From contig CAZNIN010000024.1 of assembly GCA_964573155.1 (NCBI GenBank), positions 1 to 8,261 of the forward strand: a stretch of DNA of 8,261 nucleotides, in the 5' to 3' direction. Origin of the DNA: JAGQNK01 sp964573155 (lineage in GTDB: Bacteria; Patescibacteriota; Saccharimonadia; Saccharimonadales; JAGQNK01). How positions within the stretch are numbered: position 1 is the stretch's first letter; each line of letters begins with the position of its first letter. The notes beneath the pieces were generated by a model, which ran no database searches, had not been told where the DNA came from, and was given only the letters and a program-made list of their open reading frames with translations. The position numbers were made by a program, and so were the translations under genes. Shown piece after piece: positions 1 through 6,616 of the stretch.

Positions 1-1110
1 TACACGCTGTACTTCGCGAGCCACGTTGTAGTGATCGTCACCAACGATTTCGGCATCCAGGATAGTCGAACTGGAGTCGAGTGGGTCAACGGCCGGATAG
101 AGACCGAGCTCGGTCAACGCACGGTTCAGCACAATCGTCGAGTCAAGGTGAGCAAAGGTCGTAGCTGGGGCTGGGTCGGTTAGGTCGTCAGCGGGCACGT
201 ACACAGCCTGCACAGAGGTAATGGAACCCTTGCGAGTCGAAGTAATACGTTCCTGCAAGGCACCCATTTCCTGCGCCAGGTTTGGCTGGTAGCCCACGGC
301 TGACGGCAGGCGACCAAGCAGGGCGGATACTTCAGCACCAGCCTGCGTAAATCGGAAGATATTGTCAACGAACAATAGCACGTCGTTGCCCTTATCGCGG
401 AAGCCCTCGGCGATAGTTAGACCCGAAAGACCAACACGCAGACGAGCTCCTGGTGGTTCATTCATCTGACCGAAGACAAGCGATGTCTTATCAAGTGTGC
501 CAGAATCTGCCATTTCGTGGTACAAGTCATTACCTTCACGAGTACGTTCACCAACACCTGCAAAGACCGAGTAGCCACTGTGGAATTTGGCAATGTTATT
601 TATAAGTTCCTGGATCAGAACCGTCTTGCCGACACCAGCACCACCAAATAGACCAACCTTACCGCCTTTGGTGATCGGAGCAATCAAGTCGATAACCTTA
701 ATGCCTGTCTCCAGAATCTCAACGTCACCAGACTGATCAATAAGTGGTGGTGGATCCTTGTGAATCGGAGCTGTGTTTTTGAATGTGCCACCCTTACCGT
801 CAATAGGCTCACCGGTAACGTTGAACATTCGACCTAATGTTTCTTCGCCAATCGGGACACTAATCGCTGCACCCGTGTCGATGACCTCAGCACCACGCTC
901 CAGACCATCAGTGCTGCCGAGTGCAATAGCCCTGACGGCTGATTCGCTCAAGTGTTGAGCAACCTCAAAAACCAGTTTCTTACCATCAAGCTCGGTTTCA
1001 AGTGCATTATAAATTGCCGGCAGATTATCCTTTGGAAAATCTACGTCCACAACCACGCCAACAATCTGAGCGATCTTTCCTTTTACTTGTTCTTTCGTTG
1101 CTGTTGCCAT
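1..1110 (-). CDS. atpD: F1 ATP synthase beta subunit (AtpD), 3' end cut by window
   Basis: This is the catalytic subunit of the F1 head, which makes ATP from ADP and phosphate as gamma rotates. The first 370 residues are present; the family is usually about 460-480 residues, so roughly 100 C-terminal residues, including the DELSEED lever region, lie beyond the left edge. Visible motifs are the Walker A P-loop GGAGVGKT at residues 156-163 (catalytic Lys162), GERTREGN at 187-194 with the catalytic Glu188, and the Walker B strand LLFVDN ending at Asp249/Asn250. The ATG at 1108-1110 is chosen because AAGGAG (1116-1121) lies 5 nt upstream. The start overlaps the stop of the preceding 51-codon gene as TAATG, so translation is probably coupled. 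In most bacteria atpG precedes atpD directly; here two extra genes intervene. Identity is certain; only the 3' end is unseen. Confidence 0.98.
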   Translation of the reverse strand, partial: MATATKEQVKGKIAQIVGVVVDVDFPKDNLPAIYNALETELDGKKLVFEVAQHLSESAVRAIALGSTDGLERGAEVIDTGAAISVPIGEETLGRMFNVTGEPIDGKGGTFKNTAPIHKDPPPLIDQSGDVEILETGIKVIDLIAPITKGGKVGLFGGAGVGKTVLIQELINNIAKFHSGYSVFAGVGERTREGNDLYHEMADSGTLDKTSLVFGQMNEPPGARLRVGLSGLTIAEGFRDKGNDVLLFVDNIFRFTQAGAEVSALLGRLPSAVGYQPNLAQEMGALQERITSTRKGSITSVQAVYVPADDLTDPAPATTFAHLDSTIVLNRALTELGLYPAVDPLDSSSTILDAEIVGDDHYNVAREVQRV

Positions 1111-1265
1111 TATTGCTCCTTCGTATCCATTTCTGATTGCGTTATAACATCCTGACTGCCAAACTCACCGTCATCTGGAAAAATATCCGAACCGACTATG
1201 CTAGCAGCATCATACTCGACTGCGTCACGATATGCTTCGACGTTTTCATAATTCTCCATCGTCAT
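1110..1265 (-). CDS. Small acidic protein of 51 residues between atpG and atpD, unknown function
   Basis: I do not recognise this protein. It begins MTMENYENVEAYRD and ends SEMDTKEQ, with 14 Asp/Glu against 2 Lys/Arg, so it is strongly acidic, and it has no membrane segment or Cys. Support for a real gene is mostly contextual. AAGGAG (1275-1280) lies 9 nt before the ATG at 1263-1265. The start overlaps the upstream gene's stop as TAATG, and its own stop overlaps the atpD start in the same way. The frame fills the whole interval between the 159-codon gene and atpD. Such chaining implies roughly stoichiometric translation with its neighbours. A role as a small ATP-synthase accessory factor or inhibitor is only inference from position. 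Alternatively it could be a translational relay whose main effect is to carry ribosomes to atpD. Confidence 0.72.
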   Translation of the reverse strand: MTMENYENVEAYRDAVEYDAASIVGSDIFPDDGEFGSQDVITQSEMDTKEQ

Positions 1266-1744
1266 TATGCTACGCTCCTTTCATGCAGCTGCCGCACAAC
1301 GTCAGGCGTCACTCCAAGTTCAGCAGCTGCGACAATATCACGCGCATATTCGACGGCTGTCGCCTCCTGAAATTGCTTCAAACTCATTCCTTCGTATGGT
1401 CCGGTAAACTCTGGTTCTGCCATTCTTCCTAATTTTATATCAGAGAAAAGAGTACCAATTATATACACGCTAGCCACACGAGCCGTACGTTCCGCAACCC
1501 TCTCGTCGAGCCTTACCGCAAATCCATCCTGCACTCTGGCGACTCTCATATTCTGTATCCTAGCCGTTGATGCCATGGCCGCTTCTCCTATTCGATACTT
1601 GGATAAACGCTCCTCAATATCGCCTGCTTCGGGGGATATGCTATTATTCCTAAATTTCGACACCGTTGACCGTGCCAAATCTTCACATACTTCATAACAC
1701 TCCAGCTTGTGGTCAACGTAAGGAGACTCGCTAGTCTGGATCAT
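1265..1744 (-). CDS. Unrecognised 159-residue soluble protein inserted between atpG and atpD
   Basis: I do not recognise the family. The protein is soluble and charged, with no signal peptide or membrane span. Cysteines at residues 16 and 20 are CYEVC, a CxxxC spacing. A middle part (about 55-108) looks like beta strand with many Arg, followed by a probable helical tail (about 121-157) containing AVEYARDIVAAAELG. It is not epsilon: it lacks the beta-sandwich start of that family. The ATG at 1742-1744 overlaps the atpG TGA as ATGA, and GGAGG (1752-1756) sits 7 nt upstream, so translation is coupled to gamma. Its stop overlaps the next start as TAATG. Codon use differs from the ATP synthase genes: 8 of 15 Arg are AGA/AGG and 5 of 9 Ile are ATA, suggesting lower expression, faster evolution or later acquisition. 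A role linked to F1 is inference from position. Confidence 0.85.
   Translation of the reverse strand: MIQTSESPYVDHKLECYEVCEDLARSTVSKFRNNSISPEAGDIEERLSKYRIGEAAMASTARIQNMRVARVQDGFAVRLDERVAERTARVASVYIIGTLFSDIKLGRMAEPEFTGPYEGMSLKQFQEATAVEYARDIVAAAELGVTPDVVRQLHERSVA
1275..1280 (-). promoter_or_regulatory. Shine-Dalgarno AAGGAG for the hidden 51-codon gene
   Basis: AAGGAG on the minus strand lies 9 nt before the ATG at 1263-1265, within the last codons of the 159-codon gene. This is the main sequence evidence that the short frame is translated. Confidence 0.7.
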
Positions 1745-2610
1745 TTTATCGCCTCCGCGCCGCCGGTGATTTCGGCCAGCTCTTGGGTAATTGCTGCCTG
1801 ACGGGCCGTGTTGAAAGCCAATGTCAGATCATCGATAAGATCAGAGGCATTGTCAGTAGCGTTCTTCATTGCCATCATACGCATCGAATGCTCAGACGCG
1901 AAACTTTCCAAGATCGCCTGCCAGATCTGCACTTCGATAAGACGGATTGCGGCGTTATCAAGTACTGCCTGCGGCGACGGCTCGAAGGTTACGTTGTTGA
2001 GTTCGACAAGATCTTCACTCGTTTCTTCAAAAGTTGCTGGTAGCACCTGTAGTGCGGTTGCTTCCTGCACCAAGTTGGACTTGAAATCGGTATAAAGCAG
2101 CTTTACCTCGTCTACATGACGATCACCATACTGCTCGGTAATGGTATTGAGCAGGGGCCTCAGTTCGTTGGCCGACGGCTGATCGCTTAATTCGTTGTAA
2201 ACGGCTAACAGTTCAACTCCCTGAAGATTTCGCACAAAATTCGCACCCTTTTTACCGATGGTAATAACCCTCGTCTTGATACCATTCATGTCATCATCAC
2301 GGATAGACTTTGTTAGGAGTTTCAAAATATTGGCGTCGTATGCTCCCGCTAGACCCTGATTACTGGTCACAACGACATACAGCCGACTTTTGACGGGTCG
2401 TTTAGTGAACAGTGGGTGCTCGTCGACATCAGTCACATTGCTCAGGCGGGTCAGCAGGGAATAGGCGGCAATACGATAGTTGCGCGACTTGAGCGCGAAC
2501 TCCTGTGCGCGGCGCATCTTGCTGGCAGCAACCAGTTCCATCGCCTTGGTAATCTGGCGAGTGTTCTTGACCGAACCGATGCGTCGTTTGAGAGTAATCG
2601 TATTAGCCAT
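1741..2610 (-). CDS. atpG: F1 ATP synthase gamma subunit (AtpG)
   Basis: This is the central rotor shaft of F1. Its N- and C-terminal helices form a coiled coil inside the alpha3beta3 ring and its foot contacts epsilon and the c ring. At 289 residues it is the usual length. The N-terminal helix has the family signature LKRRIGSVKNTRQITKAMEL (residues 7-26), followed by VAASKMRRAQ. The C-terminal helix reads FNTARQAAITQELAEITGGA, also typical. The central Rossmann-like domain (about 75-200) contains VVTSNQGLAGAYD. The ATG at 2608-2610 lies 12 nt after the atpA stop; the preceding TAGGG is a weak ribosome site that includes the atpA stop itself, so coupling to atpA is likely. It ends in TGA, showing that UGA is a stop here, which excludes the UGA-as-glycine code known from Gracilibacteria. 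Confidence 0.98.
   Translation of the reverse strand: MANTITLKRRIGSVKNTRQITKAMELVAASKMRRAQEFALKSRNYRIAAYSLLTRLSNVTDVDEHPLFTKRPVKSRLYVVVTSNQGLAGAYDANILKLLTKSIRDDDMNGIKTRVITIGKKGANFVRNLQGVELLAVYNELSDQPSANELRPLLNTITEQYGDRHVDEVKLLYTDFKSNLVQEATALQVLPATFEETSEDLVELNNVTFEPSPQAVLDNAAIRLIEVQIWQAILESFASEHSMRMMAMKNATDNASDLIDDLTLAFNTARQAAITQELAEITGGAEAIK
1752..1756 (-). promoter_or_regulatory. Strong Shine-Dalgarno for the 159-codon gene, inside atpG
   Basis: The minus strand reads GGAGG followed by 7 nt and then ATG. It lies within the last codons of atpG, next to the ATGA overlap. It therefore allows both re-initiation by ribosomes finishing gamma and independent entry, and it fixes the start of the 159-residue protein. 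Confidence 0.7.
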
Positions 2611-2622
2611 GCGCTTTTTGCC

Positions 2623-4197
2623 CTACTTTTTAGCTTTAGCTTTCTTCGTTTCTGTTTCGACGTGCATGTAACTCTCGGCTACCTTCCTGGCTGTGTCGAG
2701 AATGACTTTCTTGGCATCGTCGCTTGGCTCCGCACCGGAGTTCAAATCTTTGATCAGCTTCTTTTGCTCGTTCTTCAGCTCACGCAACAAGTTCGCTTCG
2801 GCCGTTTTGACCTTGTCAAGCGGCACTTTATCAAAGACACCTTCGGTGGCTGCATACAGCACAGAATACATCTCCCAGATAGCGAGCGGACTGAACTGCG
2901 GTTGTTTGAGTAGCTCGGTCAGGCGCTGGCCACGCTCGATTCGGTGGCGAGTATCAGCGTCGAGGTCAGTTGAAAACTGACTGAAAGCCGCGAGTTCACG
3001 GAACTGCGCCAAGTCAACGCGCAGACCCTTCGACACGCTCTTGATGGCTTTCGTCTGGGCGCTACCACCCACACGAGAGACCGACAGTCCAACCGATATA
3101 GCCGGCCGGATACCCTGGTAGAACAAGTTTGTTTCAAAGAAAATCTGACCGTCGGTAATAGAAATCACATTGGTCGGGATGTAGGCACTGATATCACCGG
3201 CCTGCGTTTCAATGATCGGTAGTGCGGTCAGTGAACCGGCTCCAAGCTCGTCACTGAGCTTAGCGGCGCGCTCTAGTAGACGAGAGTGCAGGTAGAATAC
3301 ATCACCTGGATAGGCTTCGCGTCCCGGCGGACGACGGAGCAACAGGGACATTTGACGGTAAGCAGCTGCGTGCTTAGACAAGTCGTCATAGATAATGAGC
3401 GCGTGCTGCTTGTTGTCTCGGAAATATTCACCCATTGCCGCACCAGCGTACGGTGCGAGGAACTGCATACTAGCCGGATCGGCAGCAGAGGTAGCAACCA
3501 CAATGGTCTGCTCCATTACACCTTCGCGCTTGAGGCGTTCAACGAGACGAGCGATTTTGCTGAGCTTCTGACCAACAGCCACGTAAATGTTAATAACGCC
3601 GGTTTCTTGACGATGTTGGTTGATCATAGTGTCGACCGCAACGGCAGTCTTTCCGGTTTGCCGATCGCCGATGAGTAACTCACGCTGGCCACGGCCGATT
3701 GGCACCATAGCATCGATGGCTGTGATGCCGGTCATTAATGGTTCATGGACGCTCTTGCGTTCCAGGACACCGGGTGCTGGCTTCTCGACACGGCTGGTCT
3801 GAGTTGTCTTGATAGCGCCTTTGCCGTCGAGCGGCTGGCCCAACGGATTGACGACCCGGCCAACCAGCTCCGGACCAACAGGCACTTCCAAAACTTTACC
3901 AGTTAGCTTGGCGGTTGCACCGGCCTTGATGAACGTGTCATCTCCGAGCAGAACGGCACCAATTTCATCTTCACCGAGATTGAATGCGAAAGCCGTCACA
4001 GCAACGCCTTCAGTAGATTCAATCTCGATCATTTCATTGAAGCCACAGTTGGTCAGTCCGTAGATCCAAGCTACACCGTCACCAACACGAGTGACCACAC
4101 CGACTTCTTCGATCTCCGGACGGGCCTTCAACTCTTGAATCGCGTCCCGTATGTCTTGTGATAATTCTTTGATTGATATGTTATCCATTGAACTCAT
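2623..4197 (-). CDS. atpA: F1 ATP synthase alpha subunit (AtpA)
   Basis: Alpha is the regulatory, non-catalytic nucleotide-binding subunit that alternates with beta in the F1 hexamer. At 524 residues it is slightly longer than the usual 500-515, mainly through a Lys-rich tail (ETKKAKAKK). The N-terminal helix ISIKELSQDIRDAIQEL (7-23) is the segment that docks onto delta in this family. Walker A GDRQTGKT is at 177-184 (Lys183), Walker B LIIYDD at 267-272, and SVSRVGG at 372-378 carries the arginine finger Arg375 that reaches into the catalytic site on beta. The ATG at 4195-4197 is preferred over the in-frame ATG at codon 4 because an AAGGA sequence sits about 10 nt upstream. The gene follows atpH after 6 nt and is followed by atpG after 12 nt. 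Confidence 0.98.
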   Translation of the reverse strand: MSSMDNISIKELSQDIRDAIQELKARPEIEEVGVVTRVGDGVAWIYGLTNCGFNEMIEIESTEGVAVTAFAFNLGEDEIGAVLLGDDTFIKAGATAKLTGKVLEVPVGPELVGRVVNPLGQPLDGKGAIKTTQTSRVEKPAPGVLERKSVHEPLMTGITAIDAMVPIGRGQRELLIGDRQTGKTAVAVDTMINQHRQETGVINIYVAVGQKLSKIARLVERLKREGVMEQTIVVATSAADPASMQFLAPYAGAAMGEYFRDNKQHALIIYDDLSKHAAAYRQMSLLLRRPPGREAYPGDVFYLHSRLLERAAKLSDELGAGSLTALPIIETQAGDISAYIPTNVISITDGQIFFETNLFYQGIRPAISVGLSVSRVGGSAQTKAIKSVSKGLRVDLAQFRELAAFSQFSTDLDADTRHRIERGQRLTELLKQPQFSPLAIWEMYSVLYAATEGVFDKVPLDKVKTAEANLLRELKNEQKKLIKDLNSGAEPSDDAKKVILDTARKVAESYMHVETETKKAKAKK

Positions 4198-4203
4198 GCT
4201 TGA

Positions 4204-4605
4204 TTATTCCTTAATGTTCGCCGTCAGGCGCTTGAATGTATCTAACTTTTCCCGAACCGTCATGTCGAGCTGCTCGTTAGCGAGCGACACCTTCACGCCG
4301 CCAACCACCGTCGGATCAATGCGGCTAATGACGGTGATGTGCTTGGCCTTCGGATACTCTTTTTTTAGAATCTCCTTGATATCTGCGATCACACGTTCGT
4401 CAATCTCGTAGGCGCTGGTGGCTATCGCCTCAACAATGCCGTGTCCAGCCCGGTATTCCATTACGTCGCGAATGAGCGACTCTAGGCTCGCCGACTGTCC
4501 AGTGTCCAACAGATAGGCCGCAACTTCTCGAGCCAGTTCTTTACTGTCGGTGGTGTGCAGCGTTTTTTCGCCAATTACTTCTGCCAAATGACGTCGGGAT
4601 AGCAT
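4204..4605 (-). CDS. atpH: ATP synthase delta subunit (AtpH), short form
   Basis: Delta joins the top of F1 (alpha N-termini) to the b-subunit stalk. The C-terminal part is diagnostic: SRIDPTVVGGVKVSLANEQLD followed by MTVREKLDTFKRL matches the delta pattern in which a conserved D-P-x-h-x-G-G-h precedes the final helix. The protein is only 133 residues against about 175-180 in E. coli and Bacillus. By eye, its residues from about 28 onward align with the second half of the N-terminal bundle plus the C-terminal domain, so roughly 45 N-terminal residues, two to three helices, are absent. It begins MLSRRHLAEVIGEK; no upstream in-frame start is possible without running into atpF, whose stop is 6 nt away. 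The gene is intact, so this looks like a lineage-specific short delta rather than a truncation. The ribosome site is weak, suggesting coupling to atpF. Confidence 0.9.
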   Translation of the reverse strand: MLSRRHLAEVIGEKTLHTTDSKELAREVAAYLLDTGQSASLESLIRDVMEYRAGHGIVEAIATSAYEIDERVIADIKEILKKEYPKAKHITVISRIDPTVVGGVKVSLANEQLDMTVREKLDTFKRLTANIKE

Positions 4606-4611
4606 AGATAC

Positions 4612-5151
4612 TTACTTCTTTGTGCGCTTTCGGATAACGTTTTCAATAATTTCAGCGTCTTTTTTGGGATCGACCTTTTCCCCAACAATCGCTTCAGTGG
4701 CCTCTGATACGAGACCTACAATGTCTTTTTCTAGCTTGCGTTTGGCAGCCTGGGTATCTTCGTGAATGCGCGCTTCAGCGTCAGCCAACATAGTGTCGGC
4801 CTTGCGCTTGGAGGCTTTCTCAGCGTCACGCAGAATTTCGCGGGCTTCTTTGTGGCCGTTAGCGATGATTCGATCGGCTTCATGACGGGCTTCGCGGGTG
4901 ATACGTGCAGCTTCCTGATCGAGCTTCTCTTGCTCACGCTCCAGCTTACGGCCGAGGCGTACGCCGTCGTCAATGACCTTATGACGCTTGTCAAGCATGG
5001 CGACGATTTTGTCGAAAGCAAACTTCTTGAGCAGCGCAAACACCAAAACAAACGTCACGACCTGAATCAAGAAAGCCTGAGGACTAAAACCGAGAATACC
5101 GCTTTCTGCATGTTCGGCCGCGTCTGTTGCTGCAAAATAAAGTGATAGCAT
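4612..5151 (-). CDS. atpF: Fo ATP synthase b subunit (AtpF)
   Basis: This is the peripheral stalk of the enzyme, anchored in the membrane and running up to delta. At 179 residues it is slightly longer than the E. coli protein. A short N-terminal segment (1-25) precedes one membrane span at about 26-45 (FLIQVVTFVLVFALLKKFAF). A long charged helix follows (about 47-145), rich in Lys, Glu, Arg and Ala with a coiled-coil look (REARHEADRIIANGHKEARE and similar). The C-terminal part, VSEATEAIVGEKVDPKKDAE, matches the region that binds delta. The ATG at 5149-5151 is 23 nt downstream of atpE, with GGAG about 12 nt upstream, a rather long spacing. Only one b gene is seen, so a b2 homodimer is expected. 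Confidence 0.96.
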   Translation of the reverse strand: MLSLYFAATDAAEHAESGILGFSPQAFLIQVVTFVLVFALLKKFAFDKIVAMLDKRHKVIDDGVRLGRKLEREQEKLDQEAARITREARHEADRIIANGHKEAREILRDAEKASKRKADTMLADAEARIHEDTQAAKRKLEKDIVGLVSEATEAIVGEKVDPKKDAEIIENVIRKRTKK

Positions 5152-5174
5152 TAGTTACTACGTCTCCGTCCTTC

Positions 5175-5381
5175 TTAAATGATAAACAGGGATGCAAATA
5201 CCAACAGGGCCATCAATTCGACAATAGCGATAATGACAAACACCTGACCGAAGTATTTTGCAGCCTCCGGGTTACGACCAACTGCGTTCATAAATGATGA
5301 ACCGATAAGACCGATGCCAATAGCTGGGCCGAGCATACCGAAACCCATCATGATACCTTTGGCGAGTACTTCTGTGTCCAT
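5175..5381 (-). CDS. atpE: Fo ATP synthase c subunit (AtpE)
   Basis: This is the proteolipid that forms the rotating ring carrying protons across the membrane. The 68-residue hairpin has two membrane helices (about 8-33 and 45-67) joined by the polar loop GRNPEA (35-40). Helix 1 has the glycine-rich packing motif (GPAIGIGLIG, 18-27). The ion-binding carboxylate is Glu55 in VIIAIVELMALL. Residues that coordinate sodium in Na+-type rings are missing: the helix-1 Gln position is Ile23, and Glu55 is followed by Leu-Met rather than Ser-Thr, so proton coupling is likely. The ATG at 5379-5381 has AAGGAG (5392-5397) 10 nt upstream, among the best ribosome sites in the operon, fitting the need for many copies of c per enzyme. 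It is short for the family (usually 70-90). Confidence 0.97.
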   Translation of the reverse strand: MDTEVLAKGIMMGFGMLGPAIGIGLIGSSFMNAVGRNPEAAKYFGQVFVIIAIVELMALLVFASLFII

Positions 5382-5432
5382 TATGTGTTAACTCCTTAAA
5401 ATTATTACTTAATTATTGATTAACAATTACTA
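5382..5432 (-). promoter_or_regulatory. AT-rich leader before atpE
   Basis: This 51-nt gap is the longest inside the operon and is almost all A/T until the AAGGAG ribosome site. It includes the partial inverted repeat TTGTTAATCAA. In E. coli an A/U-rich stretch before atpE raises translation of the c subunit; a similar role here is an inference from position and composition. A start of a secondary transcript cannot be excluded, but no convincing -35/-10 pair was seen. Confidence 0.4.
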
Positions 5433-6272
5433 TTACGCTGCCTTGGCTGTCCGTGCAGTCACTTCATTCGCTGCCTGAATCTTTTCTTCAGCGTCATGGC
5501 TATGCTTGATAGCGGCAGACAGATACATAATAGTCAGCATAGTAAAGATATAAGCCTGCAGTGCGCCCACAAACAACTCCAGAATGATGAACGGCAGCGC
5601 AGTAATCGGAGCAGCAAAGCTTCCCAGATAGGTAAATATAGCGATAATAATTTCACCAATTGCAACGTTCAGGAATAAGCGCAACGCCAAACTACCAACG
5701 CGAGTAAGTTCCGAAAACAGCTCGAACACACCTAGTAGATACGTGGCAGGGTTCTTTAAGCTGCCAGCAAAAAAGTGCCGCAGATAGCCGATAAACCCAT
5801 TCTCGCGAATCGCGAAATACTGAACCAAAATCATCATAACCGCAGATGCCGCTAGCGTACCGTTCAGATCAGCAGTAAACGGGCGTAGTACCGGTTGCTC
5901 ATTGTAGGTTATAGCTTCGCCAACACCCGGCAACAAGCCCAACCAGTTGGAGAGCATAACAAAGAAAAAAGCACTAGCAAAGAACGGTGCATACTTGATG
6001 GCTTTTTTACGTGATCCCATAGAATTCTCAATGGTACCGATGATAAATTCTGTGCCTATCTCTACTAGCTGTATAAATCCTCGCTTCGGCCTGATCGTCA
6101 TCTTGCGTGCCGAAACAATCAGAATAAGGAGAATAAGAATCGAGCTGAGAGCGCCATAAAACATTGAGTTCGTGATACTGAAATCCCCAATTGTGAATAA
6201 TTCAGCCGGCGTAATATGAATTGCGGGGCCACTTCCTTCACTTGCTCCAAACAGCTGCAAAAAGTTAAACAT
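5433..6272 (-). CDS. atpB: Fo ATP synthase a subunit (AtpB)
   Basis: Subunit a forms the proton half-channels beside the c ring. At 279 residues it is of normal length, with several hydrophobic spans, the first at about 36-54. The essential arginine is Arg198 in SLALRLFLN; the acidic partner is Glu207 in AIGEII, and a conserved Gln239 lies in the last long helix (LFVGALQAYIFTML). The usual LRLFGN motif has Leu201 in place of Gly, and the usual small residue before GE is Ile, so local packing next to the c ring may differ. The ATG at 6270-6272 has AGGAG (6278-6282) 5 nt upstream and overlaps the end of the AtpI-like gene by 8 nt. The C-terminal tail is charged and Ala-rich (AANEVTARTAKAA). Confidence 0.97.
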   Translation of the reverse strand: MFNFLQLFGASEGSGPAIHITPAELFTIGDFSITNSMFYGALSSILILLILIVSARKMTIRPKRGFIQLVEIGTEFIIGTIENSMGSRKKAIKYAPFFASAFFFVMLSNWLGLLPGVGEAITYNEQPVLRPFTADLNGTLAASAVMMILVQYFAIRENGFIGYLRHFFAGSLKNPATYLLGVFELFSELTRVGSLALRLFLNVAIGEIIIAIFTYLGSFAAPITALPFIILELFVGALQAYIFTMLTIMYLSAAIKHSHDAEEKIQAANEVTARTAKAA

Positions 6273-6606
6273 CCTTACTCCTATTAAACTTTTTCATTCG
6301 TTTCGATTTCTGCTCAGTCAACGTATATTGTTCGGCAGTCATCTCGACATACGTCTTGTAAATTAGCAAACCGGCAGCAAATATTGCAATAAAAAAAGCC
6401 GCCAATGTTAGTGATGGGGTTGTGCCGAATCGTTTATCTAGCTGAACAGCTACGAAAATCGGCAGCAGAACGGTCAAAGCCAAACGCCAGCCCATACTGA
6501 ACACGTTGCCAAGCAGGGCAGTTTTTGCGCTCGCCGCCAAAAATTGATCCACTACAGGATCCTCGTCAGCTCTGGTTGACCGTCGCGACAAACCTTTTTT
6601 GCCCAT
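6265..6606 (-). CDS. atpI: AtpI-like small membrane protein heading the ATP synthase operon
   Basis: AtpI/AtpZ-type proteins are non-structural membrane proteins at the head of many atp operons; they have been linked to c-ring assembly and Mg2+ supply. This one has a basic N-terminus (GKKGLSRRSTR), then two membrane spans at about residues 30-50 and 62-80 from this start. Between them is LDKRFGTTP, the family-typical LD-x-x-hGT-x-P linker. A Lys-rich tail follows (EQKSKRMKKFNRSKDV). The frame is open up to a GTG at 6618, with an ATG at 6613-6615 too. I use the ATG at 6604-6606 (113 residues) because a candidate -10 box (TATAGT, 6617-6622) overlaps the GTG, so only this ATG would be on the transcript. 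If transcription starts further upstream, the 117-residue form is possible. The AtpI assignment rests on position plus the two-span pattern. Confidence 0.78.
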   Translation of the reverse strand: MGKKGLSRRSTRADEDPVVDQFLAASAKTALLGNVFSMGWRLALTVLLPIFVAVQLDKRFGTTPSLTLAAFFIAIFAAGLLIYKTYVEMTAEQYTLTEQKSKRMKKFNRSKDV

Positions 6607-6616
6607 ACTTTGCATC

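Noticed and set aside
1741..1743. Possible recoding of UGA as glycine, as in some CPR lineages
   Set aside because: UGA ends atpG precisely at the family's normal C-terminus, and no conserved gene needs UGA readthrough.
1265..1744. Possible epsilon subunit (atpC) in an unusual place
   Set aside because: The 159-residue protein lacks the epsilon beta-sandwich pattern and its conserved G-x-G-I-L-P-x-H-A-P-like block; atpC is more likely beyond the left edge after atpD.
2416..2913. Open frame of 165 codons on the plus strand
   Set aside because: It lies antisense to atpG and atpA, both certain genes with complete family motifs, and has no ribosome site or recognisable protein features.
3286..3678. 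Open frame of 130 codons on the plus strand
   Set aside because: It is antisense to the nucleotide-binding core of atpA; it is a by-product of strong codon bias on the opposite strand.
4762..5145. Open frame of 127 codons on the plus strand
   Set aside because: It is antisense to atpF, whose stalk helix and membrane span are clear.
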